From the NCBI GenBank assembly GCA_012934845.2, contig WNNJ02003418.1, forward strand, positions 57,657 to 121,656: a stretch of DNA of 64,000 nt, read 5' to 3'. The notes beneath the pieces were generated by a model. That model ran no database searches, had not been told where the DNA came from, and was given only the letters and a program-made list of their open reading frames with translations. The translations under genes and the position numbers were made by a program. Origin of the DNA: Pomphorhynchus laevis (Eukaryota > Acanthocephala > Palaeacanthocephala > Echinorhynchida > Pomphorhynchidae). Positions 38,701 through 53,700 of the stretch are shown here, one piece after another. Each line of letters starts with the position of its first letter. Position 1 is the stretch's first letter.

Positions 38701-41700
38701 AGTATTTACTGAGAATGATAATAAATTAGCAATTAAGCATTCAAATCTGATACTAATAAACCATCACAATCTCAAGGTTCAACTAATATAAATCAAATGT
38801 CATTATCACTTTGCGATACAATTACTTACTTTAATGTTATTAAATACGAACAAATACGATTGCCCACATCTACTATATATTTCCAAAGCGCTATCATTAG
38901 CAAGATAATATCCACTTATGAAGTTAATAATGTCAAAGTGGTTAAGACGCATCGCAAAGCTGACGTAATTTGAACAAATCTAAATGTTAATAACCGTAAT
39001 GTGGTTCTATCAATAATATAGTATTATCATACAGTACTATATAATGTTATATTAATTATTATAATATTATTTAATTATATAGTATCATTTATTATATAGT
39101 ACTATACTATATAGTACTCATAGAATTTATTAACACTATAAATGGTATTATTTTATATCAACATATAGTAATATAACACAAGGTATTATCTAATTATATA
39201 ATAATATCATATAATATATTATATATACTATATTATTTTAATCAAAAAATATTATACCATGTCGTATTTACAAAATTTATTAACACTATAAATAGTATTA
39301 TATTATTATATTACAGACCAATTTCTCACCTACCGACGATCTCCAAACTTTTTGAATGTATAATCTTACATCAAATAAGTGACTATCTTAAGGTAAATAA
39401 CCTATTTCCTTCTTGTTGGGAGCGCGGCGGACGTCGAATGGGAGATATATCAGGCGAGTGGGATGGCGACGAGAAAGGATCGTAGATCGTAGTCGTTAGA
39501 GTAATTGGGAACGTAGGGTAAGAGGGAATTAGGAAGCGCAGTGTTAGAGAGAGGTGGAGCGAGTGTCGTGTAAAAAAGGGATGTTGATGAACTATAAGTA
39601 GTCGACAACGATGAGACGAAAAGTTACGAGAAGAAGGCGGAGTTGTATGCGGATGTAGATGGTGTGCCAGGAGAGTTGGGCAAGATATGTGGATGTGTGG
39701 TCGAAGCGACGGAGACGTAGGTGCATTTAAACGGTGAAGTTGATAATGTGTTGTAGGGGTAGGGTGATTGATTTTGGAGAATTGGCTAAAAGACTGAGGC
39801 AGTAATCGATTTTAGGGAAAAGAAGTGATGAAATAATAGACATACGGGAACGGAAGTTGATAAGGGGGTGGGTACGGCAGATGTCACGGAGAATGAAGTT
39901 AGACGAGCGGACATTGTCGTTGACGAAGTGTTAGGGGAAAGGTGAGTATTGAAATGCAATCCTAAGAAACTGAGATTGTGGACTACGGGGATGATTGATG
40001 ATGCAAAAGATACAGGGGGAGGGTATCTGTTAGGTTGACGGCGGAGAATCAACATTATTTTAGACTTGTCGGGGTTTAGAACGAGATGGAGATTGGAGAA
40101 ACGTTCGTAGATAGAAGAAATGCAGTTGAATTAAGAAACGCCGATATCGTGTATGCGATGTACGGGTGCATATTTGTGTTACCTATTTGACTTGTCGGGG
40201 TTTAGAACGAGATGGAGATTGGAGAAACGTTCGTAGATAGAAGAAAGACAATTGGATTAAGAAACGCCGATATCGTGTATGCGATGTGCGGGCGCATGAG
40301 CAAATATGAGGATGCCATCGGCGTATTGCATGACGTTAAAGGAGTAGGGTTTGATAAACGGAGAGAGATCGCCGAGTAGAAGAGAGTAACGCAGGGTTCT
40401 AGGACTGAAATTTGTGGGACCCAGCAGAAAATAGGGATGGGAGGAGAGTATGATGAATTTAAACAGACTCGAAAAGAACGGTCGGATAGATATGAGGCAA
40501 ACCATACTACGGAGCAAAAAGAAAAGCCGTAATTATAACGAAGGCGAGAAAGGAGGATGGAGTGGTCGACGATGTCGAAGGCGGATGATAGGCCGAGGGG
40601 GATGAGAATACTATATAGAGCCTTGTCACGAGAAATTAGTAGGTCGTTGTTAACTTTCATGCAGGCAATTTCTGTGGAGTGATCAGAGCGGAAAGCGTAT
40701 TGGAACGGAGGTACATATCGGATGAAGATAGATAAACATTTTTCTGTATTAAGATGATGCGTTTAAAGAGCTAAGAAATAGTAGGGAGCATGATATGGAG
40801 CGATAGCTAGAAGGAAGGGAAAAGTCGAGCAATTGTTTCTTAAAAAGGGGACGAACAATGACGGATTGCCAGTGTAAAGGGAATATACGACTGCAGATGA
40901 TCATGTAAGATACCTGGGATTTACCATTACGGTTAAATATAGGCCGAATCAGACTTAGATAGGTTCAAAAGTGTCCTGAAGATGACGATATGGGTCCTGA
41001 AACGGGTTCAACATCTGTCACTAAGAGGAATCGTTCATGTACGTAAACTGTGTATAGGGGCAATCTCGGGATTAATCTTCTTTTCTAGAAGACGCTACCA
41101 CCCAAAGAAAATGCTCAGATTTCTGAAGCTCCTCGTTTTGAGATTGTTATTATACATCAGCCGGTAAGCAATTGCTTGTTGGGGTGAATACCAAATATAA
41201 ACACAAACAGAAAAGAAATAAAAAGTAACGATCAGGTATTAGCTGCAGCAACTTCGAAGTGCGAATTCAACTCTCGACATAATGCTTTGTTGCTTTGACT
41301 ATCAATAGCCGCAAATGGTAGTCTATTTCATTGATTCACTAAACTGTTTATAATATCCTGGTGGTATGATTGTAGCTTTTTCGGGGATGTTTAAGCATCA
41401 ATCTGTGTCCTTGCAGCTTTTTGTAATCATGGATGCTAAATAGGTGATTGAGAGAATGGGACGAAGACATGAGGGCTTTCCGCACCAGCATCATATAAGT
41501 TATTACCAAGCTTTTATGTATCGATGGAATTCCAAATGTCCTAGAGTTTTAGATTAAATGACAAACCTTTAATAGCAGGAACGAGCTTTGTTGCGAATCT
41601 AAACATTGAATCATAGGTCGCTAAATTTATTTGCAAAGATGGAAAGGCTGCAAATGAGGCGTGACGAATATAATAATCTGTAAGCGTGCGATAGAAAATT

Positions 41701-44700
41701 CGAAAGCTACGAACATCTAAGGTCCCGAAGGAACGTTTTATGAGGGTGATAGTTCGACGTCAGGAAGAAACGACTTTAGTAACATGTTGACTCATGTCGA
41801 GAGTTTTACAAGAAACTATCCTCAAATCAACAAATTTGCCAATGAGGACGATATTTGTGTTACCTATTTGATATGATGCGTAAATAATTGATGAACAAAT
41901 CCGTATGTGACTGCATTTACCAGTGTTTATCAAAAGTCTCTGAGAAGCGCACCATTTATTTATTGAATCAAGATCAAGCTGTACTGCTTTAGCATCTGAG
42001 TGATCGCGAATTATTCGCCATATCTTTAAATCATCGGCGTACATAATACACTCCGATGTTAGATCAACAGTGATGTCATTAACATATCTGTTAAATAGAG
42101 TGGGGCTAATGACGGAACTCTGAGTAACACCCGTTGACATCAAAGTGTACTCAGATAAATAACGATTAATACTCACGGCACACGAGCGATTAGTAATGAA
42201 GCATTGAAGCCAGTTTAATAATTTGCCCCTAATTTCGATGCTATATAACTTATAACAAGAATGATCGGAATAACTCTCAAATGCATTGACAAATCAATAA
42301 AGATTACATCCACCTGTATGCCCTGTCTTAATGAGTCTACACAACTAGCTCTTGTTCTACAAAATTGGTGATCGTTGAGTGATCCAGTTAAAGTCCATGT
42401 TATTCAAAGTTGAGAACATTATTCGATTCAAGAAAAAAGCTAAACCGTCGAATGCTGATCAGCAGGAGAGGTTTTTTAGGTAATAACAGAAAAACGACGA
42501 AACTTTATCAGTCGAAACGCAAAAAAATTATTTTCACGTGGCAAATGCATGCCGGCGCACGCTTACATGACAACAACAAACAAAAAAATCTAAATCATAT
42601 GTCGAGGAGGTGGGTGCCGAGGCGGCATTTGAATGTAATAAAGGAGATAGGGCAGCGGATGTCGAGTGAGAGCTGATTTTAGGCGAGTGGGGCGGCGATA
42701 AGAAAGGATCATAGACGTAGTTGTAAGAGTAATTGGAAACATAGAGTAAGAGGGGATTACGGGAACGCAGTGTTAGATAGGTGGGACGAGTGTCGTGTAA
42801 AACAGGGATGTTGATGAACGATGGGGAGCCGACAACGATGAGACGAAAAGTTACGAGAAGAAGGCGGAGTTGTATGCGGATGTAGATGGTGTGCCAGGAG
42901 AGTTGGGCAAAATATGTGGATGTGTGATCGAAGCGACGGAGACGAAAGAGCACTCGAACGGTGAAGTTGATAATGTGTTGTAGGGGTAGGATGATTGATT
43001 TTGGAGAATTGGCGAAAAGGCTGAGGCAGTAATCGATTTTAGGGAAAAGAAGTGATGAAAGAAGAGACATACAAGAACAGAAGTTGATAAGGGGGTGGAT
43101 ACGGCAAATGTCACGGAGAATTAAGTTAGACGAGCGTACCCTGTCACGGACGAAGGGTTTAATTAGTCCAAGTCGATTTTAGGGAAGTGGTGACGTTACG
43201 TTGATGAAGTAGTTTTGGTCTTAGAGTCACAGCCAGATCTTGTATTATTGGACACAATTCTTAACTCTAAAGATGCGTCTATACAGTAGAGCATCACTTC
43301 TATTGATGACACAAATTCTGTGAGCTTTCTCGATCTTGCAGTACGGCAACATCATGGTTTTTCACATGCTGACTAATTTCTGAACAGCAAAGGGTCATTT
43401 ATGTACTTGCTATAAGTATGGCCAATTTGAAGAGACCTTCGACTCTCACGTTTGATAAGAAGCGGAAACTGACTGAGCGTCACAGTTCAACATACCGGTT
43501 CGACTTGTTTTACACTACCGATGCCGCTTGGAACCGTCTTCACTGTGGTCTCGCTGTATCTACAGCTCTAAATGATGTGCGCATATTTCACAAAAACATG
43601 GTAATTTAGCTCGTTTGTTTTAAAGAAAGCCCAATTTGGATAATTATACTGTTTACAGGATTAATTGTAACGTTTGCGAATAGTCATACGTAGGTCAGAC
43701 GTCGCAAAAACTGATAACGGTATTTATTGGGACAACGTGGAAAGTATTTGTTATGAAAATGACTTATCACGGAAACTCGTGTAAGAAGCTATCTGCACCG
43801 CTAACCAATCTAATCCAATGTGTGGAATTCAACAGAACTGGCAGCTAAAAACTTTCAATGCTATATCACATAAAATTTTGATTTTTGTAATAAGCGCTAA
43901 AGTCATAGGATAATATGATATCTTATATTTCTTTTATAGTCACTGGTATAAATAGTGGTATTTTTTGGTTATTCTGTTTGATTGAAAAACACGATGTGTG
44001 TTGAAAGCTTGCAACAATAAAGAAACCGTTTATCATATCTATAAAACCATTATAAATGAAGAAAGACATGAATTAAAGTCTACAATATATAGCAATATAT
44101 AATAAATAATAATATTATATAATATATTATATACACTATATTATATACATTATGTATAAAGTAAATAAAGCATATATAAAGTAAATTATATAGTATAAAG
44201 TAAACAAGAGTAAATACTCTTGTCTTACTCTTGGTAAAACAAATAAATATTAATAAAAATTTGGTAGTATCAACAATATAGTAAAATTAAAAAGTATTAT
44301 ATAATATTAATATATATTAATATAAAATATATTATATACTATGTAATATATATAATATTTGATTTATTATATACTAGCAATATAAATAATAATAATATCT
44401 GAAATATAATTTCAAATATATTGATTTGATGCTTTTAAATTTATTAAATGCAGAATATTCAAAAAAACTTTATTTTTCATTTATCTATGTGAACATATCA
44501 ACATTCAGACTATCGTATAATTCATCATTTCGAAATACGCAAATAGCATTTTAGTTATGAAGAAAGTATTGTAAGAGTTAAATTTTCAAATTACAAAAAA
44601 TGTGCTTTAAATGAAAGCAGCTACTAGAAAAAGCTTCAAATTTCTAACTTAATTTTTAGGATAAATGGCAAATAATGTCTTCTAAATACGTAATGAATAT

Positions 44701-47700
44701 TTGATATAGTTTATGGACGTTATTATTCTTTTATAAACAATAGGATACATTATTGGAGCAACAAGTAATTATTTATTCCTGAAGATTAAAATTTCAAATA
44801 ATCATTATAAAAATATGTTGCGCAATTAAAATAATTAACACGATAACATACTTTGTATATTTTGAATTACAAAGCTGAGATGTACGCATCGAATTTTTTT
44901 TGCTTGAAATCCTTATTTTATGTTATTATTATTTTAAATATGTTAAGACATGTATTATTTTGCAAAATCATTATTTTAAATAGGTTACACATGTGATTGT
45001 AGCAATTATAAATGTTATATCCATAAACAAGCAAAATGTGAAATATTTTTATTTATATGAAACATTAATTGCTACTAAACCTCGAGAGTTGCGTTTGTTG
45101 CTGTCTCATCTTCGTAATATATGTCCTCCGCAATAAATTCGAAAGACTGATAATCTTAATAAATTGTAATAAAAGCTAAATGAAATAATCCCTTATAAAA
45201 ATTAATTTTAGAGATCCATAATGTATATATTAATAGATTAGTTACAGGGGTCTAAATTAATATAATGGATATCATAGAAGTCAAATTTTTATAAAATGTT
45301 AGAAGTCAACTGTTTTATATGTCAGTAATAATTGAGCTCTTATCAAAAAAAATTGCAGTTACATGGGATAACTACATGTATTTACCCTGTTGATACGTGA
45401 TATTAATTATTTATAATATATAATTTTTTTATTTTATATAAAACATTAATAAAACATTTTTAAGGTTACCCGCAAATGGGCCCTAATTTTATCGGAAAAT
45501 ATATCATTTTTCATTTTTTTTTCATTTGCCGCAGTCACTCTGGTAAGTCTCTTTCTGCTTGAAAAGTCGAAATCCGCTGTACGCGTGGACATCGAAGCGC
45601 CGCAGAACAAATTTTTGCAAGGGACATACTGATATACGTCCTGATTGTTTAACAATTATTTATAATTGTTAATTAATTATTATAATTGAAATAATTATTA
45701 CGAAATTACTAATAAATATACATCAACACGAATATAAATATTTTATTATATTAAAAAATAATATATAATTAAATAGTTGTTATTAATAACAACTATTGAT
45801 AAATTCGTTCTACAGCCATTTTTGCGTCCCCGATAGATGAAACAAGCGCTTCAAGATTAGTATCACGGTTATGGAATCCCACTGTCTGCATTTGTACAAA
45901 TTCGGATACATAAAGTTGTTCTTGAGTTTGGTTTAATTGTTGATTTGTCGGCTGATGTTGCTGGGGATGAAGACGATCTAATGGTTGAAACAACGAAGCA
46001 GTATAATCTTGATTTGAATTTTGTAAATTTTGGCATTATGTTGTCGCATAAGCTGTTTGTCTATTGATTGGTGATTGAAAAAAAAATCCACATTAGATGA
46101 AGTAGGTTGACTATTCATTTGATTATCGACTGAACTACTTATATTTGAAGATATCAACTGTGAATATACTTGTGGGGATGTGTCCCTAAGACGAATTAGA
46201 TTCTGTAGAATTTGTACAGTCGTCATCAATGCTCGATTATATAATTATTAACATGTTTATACTGTACATAAACACAATTATTTGCAATTACAAAATATAT
46301 ATTTATATATTTATACTTAAATAAATAATAAATAATACTGAAGATAAAATTTTTGAAATTTTGAATATTTTTATAAATACAAAGTGGTAGACATCAAATG
46401 TACCTGTTTCTAATATTCATTTGTGGTTCGCCTTTAATATTTGAGATCTTTATATATAATTTACGAGGTTGGTTAAACTGCTTGCCAGAATCCATTGAGC
46501 GGGTATAATTTATATTTTTAAATAATATGAAACTGGTTTGAAAATAATACAATATTTATTGACTGTTTCAGTTAAATTGTAAAATATTTTATTATACAAA
46601 TTTATTAATATTTATAAATATTTTATTATATTAATAAATAATACTATATATTTAATATCTAATATATTATTACTGTGAAAACACAATTATTTACAATTAT
46701 AATATAAAATATATATTTATATAATATATTTGTATTGATACGATAGTTTAATTAAATATAATTAATTCACTATCAATTAAAGTTTTTTTTCATTTGATTC
46801 AAAGTTATGTTTCTAATTCAAGCTAATAAGATCTTTAATTTTTAGTAGCAATTTTAAAATTAAAAATTGATATTTAAATATTAAATTATATTAAATATAT
46901 TAAATTATATTATTATTGATATATAAATACTCTTCGTAAAATCCTTCATAATATCCTTCAACTTCCTTTAAAAATTGATATTTTATACAATTGTCATTTT
47001 TATAATAGGATAACAGAGTTTGAATCTTAAGTAACAATTTTAAACTTAAAGGAAGTATTTAAATTGCAGTGAATTAGTTTATCAGCTTGATCGAATATTA
47101 ATTTAATGTTCGATTTATTTTTTATACTATAAAGCTATGTTTAATAAAGAAGCAATTACGGCTAACTCAGTAGCATAAGCAGCAACATACCAAGACAAAC
47201 GTAACCATTAATTATCTTATCAAACGTAACTCGTTTACAGTAGATTTTATCACTAAAATAAATTAAGATAAATTATAATAAAATGATCTCATTCAATATC
47301 GCTACAATAAAAAACCCACAATTATGACAATATTTTAAGGAAACGATATCAACCCGTAATTTTAGGGTTTTTCTTTGTTTTTGAAGGAAAAAGAAATTTT
47401 GTGCCCATTTCACAAACTAAATTGTTTGTCTTAATCAATTATGATACTAATTATATTAATTTATACAAATTAAAATATAATAAATAATATTAATATATAA
47501 ATTATTATTAATTATATTAATTTTTGAACGATAATGTGCAATAAAATAGTTGAATAATTAGTTGTGTGCAATATCACAATCTGATGTTAAAGACAATTTT
47601 AAAAACTTCACTTAAAAAAACAATTATTAGTCAATTATTAGTTCAATAATTAAGAGGCGATGATCTAAAAATTTTTTTCTAAAACTGATGCCAAAATTTA

Positions 47701-50700
47701 AAAGAAAAAATCATTAAACACACAAATGTTATTATTAAATCTGTAAGATATTAAAAATCTTGAAAGGAAAAATTGGATTCAGAATAAGTTTTAAAACTGT
47801 AAATAAAATGAAAAATAAATTCCAGATAAAACCTAATATAGGAACAAATACTAAAACACGGTAAAAATGTGTATATTTTCAAGGTCAATTTTAGTCAAGT
47901 GAAAGTTTAGTGGATTGACCGTTAATCCCGATTAATCACAAGAAAAAATATCAAATTAATATAATTTATTAATAATTTATTAATAATATAAGTATAAATA
48001 ACAAATAACATTCAAGCTGTAAAATCATAAACTATTTTTAAGTTAAAAATGCATAAATGATAAAGAAAATCTTTGTGCGTTGGTCTGCTTATTGAGAGGG
48101 TCGAATTCAAAAATCCATATGAAAATCATCTGCCCACAGCCAAAAAACTTATTGGGACACTGCTATTTCACCACTCCAAAATTTACTAAATTGCTAGTTT
48201 ATTAATTTAATTATTGCTAATTGATTAAATATTCAATTAATGTAATTATTTAGAAAAGCTGGAAAAATGTAAGTTTAGCTAAATATATATTATTTATTCA
48301 CGATTTTATACACAAATCCTTCCACTTAAAAATTAAAAAAAACTAAATTGATTTTAAGAATTCGAAAACATTTAGTTAAACAATTTCGCTTTCATAATGT
48401 TCCTTAGGCTTTACAGCGAAAAAAACCCTTATGTGTTTTGAAACGTCGAAACATGGCGTGTTTTTTAAAAGTAGAAAAATGTTATCTTTTTTCAGAATCT
48501 AAAAAAATTGAAACTATTTATTCAATTAATTTTCATAAACTATTAAGTAAAGATATCTTAACTTCCAAGTACCTAATTCTTTGAAGCTCAAAGCTTTTGG
48601 TCATGGATGACTTGTACATTTCGATTATCCGTGTATTTCCTTCAAAGCCGTCGGATGCTATAAAAATTAAATTTACACTCTTGATAAATACAATAATTTT
48701 GTATTTTATATAACATAATTAATAATGTCGCTCCAAACATATTCTCACAAATTGCAGAATATGACGTACAATTCATAGTACACTAACAACTTATCAGATT
48801 CATCCAATCAGCATCGAACACATTCATGCCCGATTGAGGTAAATATGATCTTCTAAAAGGTTTACTATCAGGAAATGATTAAGTAAAAATCAATATTTTA
48901 CTTTGCGAACTTGAGCTAAGTGCCGAGAAAACTTGTGATGCCAAATATAAACGACTAATAGAAAATACTGAAAACAACCATCCATATTTTTGAATCACGT
49001 CGATCACATCTTTAGTCCAAAGAGTTATTCAAGCTTCCACAATGCAAAGATCAAACCACTCCAACTCGTCTGTATATGTCAACAATGATTTTACCAAATA
49101 CGACAGGGAAAATACTTAAATTACCGCAAAATCCGCAGTACTACCAAAGTAAGTACTCCTACAAAAGCGATACTTAATAAGACAGCGGCGTGCAATAGCT
49201 CTATTTCTCGAATTGGAAATACTTACAAATTCATATATGGATTATGATAGTCAGTTACTTCTCACCAACTTATACTTCCACATAAATTACAGATAAATTA
49301 TAATTACTAGTGCATTCAATTCAGATTACTCTTGCCTTGATTTATCTTTTCATACTTGAACACTCTAAGTATTTCTATCCAACAACAGTCATCAGTTGAT
49401 TCTAGTACTGTCACAATGGATCCAGCAGATCTCGTATTTGCTTCCATTAACGGGCAAATACGATATACCTTAGTAATGCATATCCGTTCATTCGTAAACA
49501 CCAGCCAGTGTTTATAAATAACAATTGCAGAAATTGATCTTACCACTTTCAACATAAGTCAAGCTCACCAAAACCTCACAAAACTCAATCATCGATTAAT
49601 TCAATCAAAATTAAACACCTTTGCATTATACAACACATCATTCAACACAGTGTAGCGCATTATCATCAGCGTGCACAAACCGCGACGATCTGGCTTTTAA
49701 AATGTTATTCGATATCTGCCATTCATCCTCTTTCTAGTTGTTATCTATTCTACGCTCACTTCAATATTAGTCCATTAAAATCCTACTACGCGTCAGCTAT
49801 CTTTTTGCTGAAAAAAGGTTTATTCAGATTTCATAAAAAACATAATGTTTAAGAATTCAAAAGCAGCCTGAACTCGGGCAGTTAAATAATAATAAAAAAA
49901 TTTAAATGGAAATTGAACTCCTTGCGAAATATAGTTATATACGATAAAACCTCAATATATGCAGCTTGGATACCAACTTTCGAGCATTATGTAAGTCGGT
50001 TTTCTTTTCTTATTATTATCCTTCGTATCGCATCAACCGTCTTTTACTTTCCGTCCCGACGACCATTTCGTATGTTTTCCTATTTCTTCAATATGTTATC
50101 TTAACAAAGATGAACTCAATCAATGAACACGATTTCGATTTATCTAATCTTCATCACTACAAAGCAACACGTACTGATGTTATTGCTTACGTAAACATCA
50201 AGTATCCCTTCAAAATGCTAAGACCATATTGAACATGATTGTTTTACAGAATATTATTAGGATGTCATCTCCACAAATCTTGTCAACAGCCAATTTTGAA
50301 AATTTTAAAATAAGGATCCGGTAACTCTTCCTACCCTAACACTTACCGAGGTATCGCAATCCTCAATCACACTTATAAATTTGTATCTACTAACACCCTT
50401 TTCCGAACCTTTACTTCTTCATGAACACTATGAATTTTGTCTCGGGCGTTCCACTTTACAGCAGGAGGCCGAGAAATAATAGTCTTAATGATCTAATCTC
50501 ACGGCTGGAATTACGCTATCTCGTTTAATTCACTAAAGCCTTTTATAACGTTAATCGTGGTTTATATCTTTAAACAAACTCCAACATAGTATAGCATTTC
50601 TAGCCTATTCCACGATACTTTACAATGATTCTATCACAAAATGAAGTGTGAGTATTCGAAAGCGTTTCCATTACTCTCCTGGTTAATCATTACAATGGTT

Positions 50701-53700
50701 CTGCAAGATTATCATCTTAGCCTTATCCTCTTCTCCTTGTTTCTCGTCAACAAAACATCGTTTCTACAATCAACATATTCGCAATTCGCCGATGATATTC
50801 TAATACTCTATGACTCCACTAACGTAGCACAGGCCCTAATAGATAAAGTCAGCATTTATTATTCCCATATTAATTGTAAATATTATTAAGAAAAAGCCAT
50901 CAAGTATTGTCGGAATAGTATTTTACCCGTTCCGATAAACTAACGTTAAAGACCAACCAATACAATTCACGAATTCCTGTAAATATCTAGGCGTTTTTCT
51001 CACTACCATATGGTATTTCCGTCTTCAACTTGAACAAAAAGCATGAACAATTCTAAACATGCACATTCACTTCCGAAAACCTCGCTAATCTATCGTTCCA
51101 TGTTGCCATTCTTTTCTTTAAAATAATGTTAAAGCCGATGATAACATATACGCTTTCTGTCATATGGTTAGATTTATAAACAAACAACTTCCAATAGATC
51201 TATTCGTGTAAATGGCAATACATTTAAAACATGCTAGGCACTTTGCCAATAACTCACTTAAACCCATTGGACACCTTGACCACTGTACATCCACTCTCCG
51301 TTGATTATTGACAGCAATTCGGTCTTCCGAAAGCAATACTATTCTGACAACACGTTTAGAAACAACACTTTACCACCAAAGTTACCGTCGTCGACACAGA
51401 TATCATTGCAGCTTCGAAATCAGCTAGACATCTTTGGCTAAAACTAAAACACTTAAAATGACACGTTATTGTTCGAGCTCCGGTTGCTGGAGATTTTGTA
51501 ACATACTGACAATTTCCATTCACCACTTACTATATTGCCCCGTACTTTCAACAATAACACTAATCAAAATGATTCTTTATCTTTCGAAACTGCAATTCAT
51601 CTTTCAGTTTACTTCATTAACAAATCATTCCCACTGTTGTCAAGAATGTAATCTTACAAGACCCACAAGTAGTATAGACGAAAATTGATTTATTGTGTTT
51701 ACCTCATAACTGCTTTTTCTGTTGTTCGGAGCCAAGAAGCGCCAAATGGCCTTTAATATAAAATTCTCAGATTATAACGTTATTATATAATTATATATAA
51801 ATAACATAATATCCAATTAATCCATACCTGTTCTCTTTATTGTTTTTCAAAAGCAGAACAACAATAATACAATTTGAAAAGTTCTGATTCATGAATCTAT
51901 TCAGTCAAATACATATGCTGACAAAAAAATCGTATTTTATTAAAAAAAACTTAATTTTCCCTCATCAAAAGTTAGATAAATGTGTATTTAGACCACTGGA
52001 GAAGCCAGCCTAGTTGATATAGCGTTGAATCGCGATACAGACGGCCTGAGTTCGAATCCGATCAGCCTTAGTGTACAGCATAAGTAGATAATAAGGGTGG
52101 AAACGTGAAATATAGGTCTGAGTAAGCAGCTGATGAGACCAACCCAGACTGATTAGTAGCGTCCTGATGTATCAAGAATATGAAAATATCTGTGAGGATA
52201 ATATTGTGCCACAACCAGAAGAATTTCAGCTCACAGATCCATTCAAGTTAAATTAAAAACATTCATAGTAAGTGGCAGATGAAAAGAATTTACCCGGCTA
52301 GCGCATCACAAACCTAAGGTAGGCTTTAATAGATCCTTAGAATACAATCCCCAAACAAAAATAATATACATAAATGTATATCTACACAACTGGAGCAGCT
52401 GGCCTAGTGGACGTAGCGTTGAATCGCGATACATACGTCTTGAGTTCGAATCCGATCAGCACCAGTGTACAGAGTAAGCAGATAATAAGGGCCACAACCA
52501 AAAGAATTTCAGCTCACAGATCCATTCAAGTTAAATTAAAAACATTCATAGTAAGTGGCAGATGAAAAGAATTTACCCGGCTAGCGCATCACAAACCTAA
52601 GGTAGGCTTTAATAGATCCTTAGAATACAATCCCCAAACAAAAATAATATACATAAATGTATATCTACACAACTGGAGCAGCTGGCCTAGTGGACGTAGC
52701 GTTGAATCGCGATACATACGTCTTGAGTTCGAATCCGATCAGCACCAGTGTACAGAGTAAGCAGATAATAAGGGCCACAACCAAAAGAATTTCAGCTCAC
52801 AGATCCATTCAAGTTAAATTAAAAACATTCATAGTAAGTGGCAGATGAAAAGAATTTACCCGGCTAGCGCATCACAAACCTAAGGTAGGCTTTAATAGAT
52901 CCTTAGAATACAATCCCCAAACAAAAATAATATACATAAATGTATATCTACACAACTGGAGCAGCTGGCCTAGTGGACGTAGCGTTGAATCGCGATACAT
53001 ACGTCTTGAGTTCGAATCCGATCAGCACCAGTGTACAGAGTAAGCAGATAATAAGGGCCGAAACGTGAAATGTAGGTCTCGATCAGCAGCTGATGAGTCC
53101 CACTAGGACTGATTAGTAGCGTACTGCTGATTTAAGAATAGGAACCACACATGTGATGATAATGTCGTGTCCCAATCAGAAGAATTAAATAAGTATTGAA
53201 TTATTTTACAAATATACTCAATGAAAAAACTTACCCATTCTCCATTTAAGTTGCTTTTGTAGAAAAGCATCAATATTTCTTGAACCGATTAGTTTACATT
53301 TCTTTAGTCGTTTTCGTTCAAAACCGCACATTAGAACATCATCAATGGTCATACAATGATGCCCAATACATTCATTAAGGCTAAAAATTTACTATGTCAC
53401 AATTATTAACTAGAGATAAATAGCAAATAAATAATAAAAATAAAACGAATAAAATTTTTTATCTAATAATCTATGAAAATTACAAAAAGAGATTGTTTAT
53501 TTGTAAAATTAATGAATTGTATTTGTTTATTGTTTATTTGTTTATTGTGTTTATTTATTATTTGCTTATTTGTTTAATAGTGAATTTTATTTGTTTATTT
53601 TTAAAATAGTGAATTGTATTTGATTATTTGTGAAATCATTGATAGGATTAAAAAACGATTTTTTATTATATTATTCGACATATACGGTTTTTATAAATAC

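Noticed and set aside
52388-52465. tRNA gene
   Set aside because: A and B boxes are good, but the acceptor arms do not pair and the unit is repeated with a long tail, so it is a SINE head.
52374-52848. Two identical 63-residue ORFs as a duplicated gene
   Set aside because: They are just the open frame across the SINE head and linker, repeated with the 283-bp unit.
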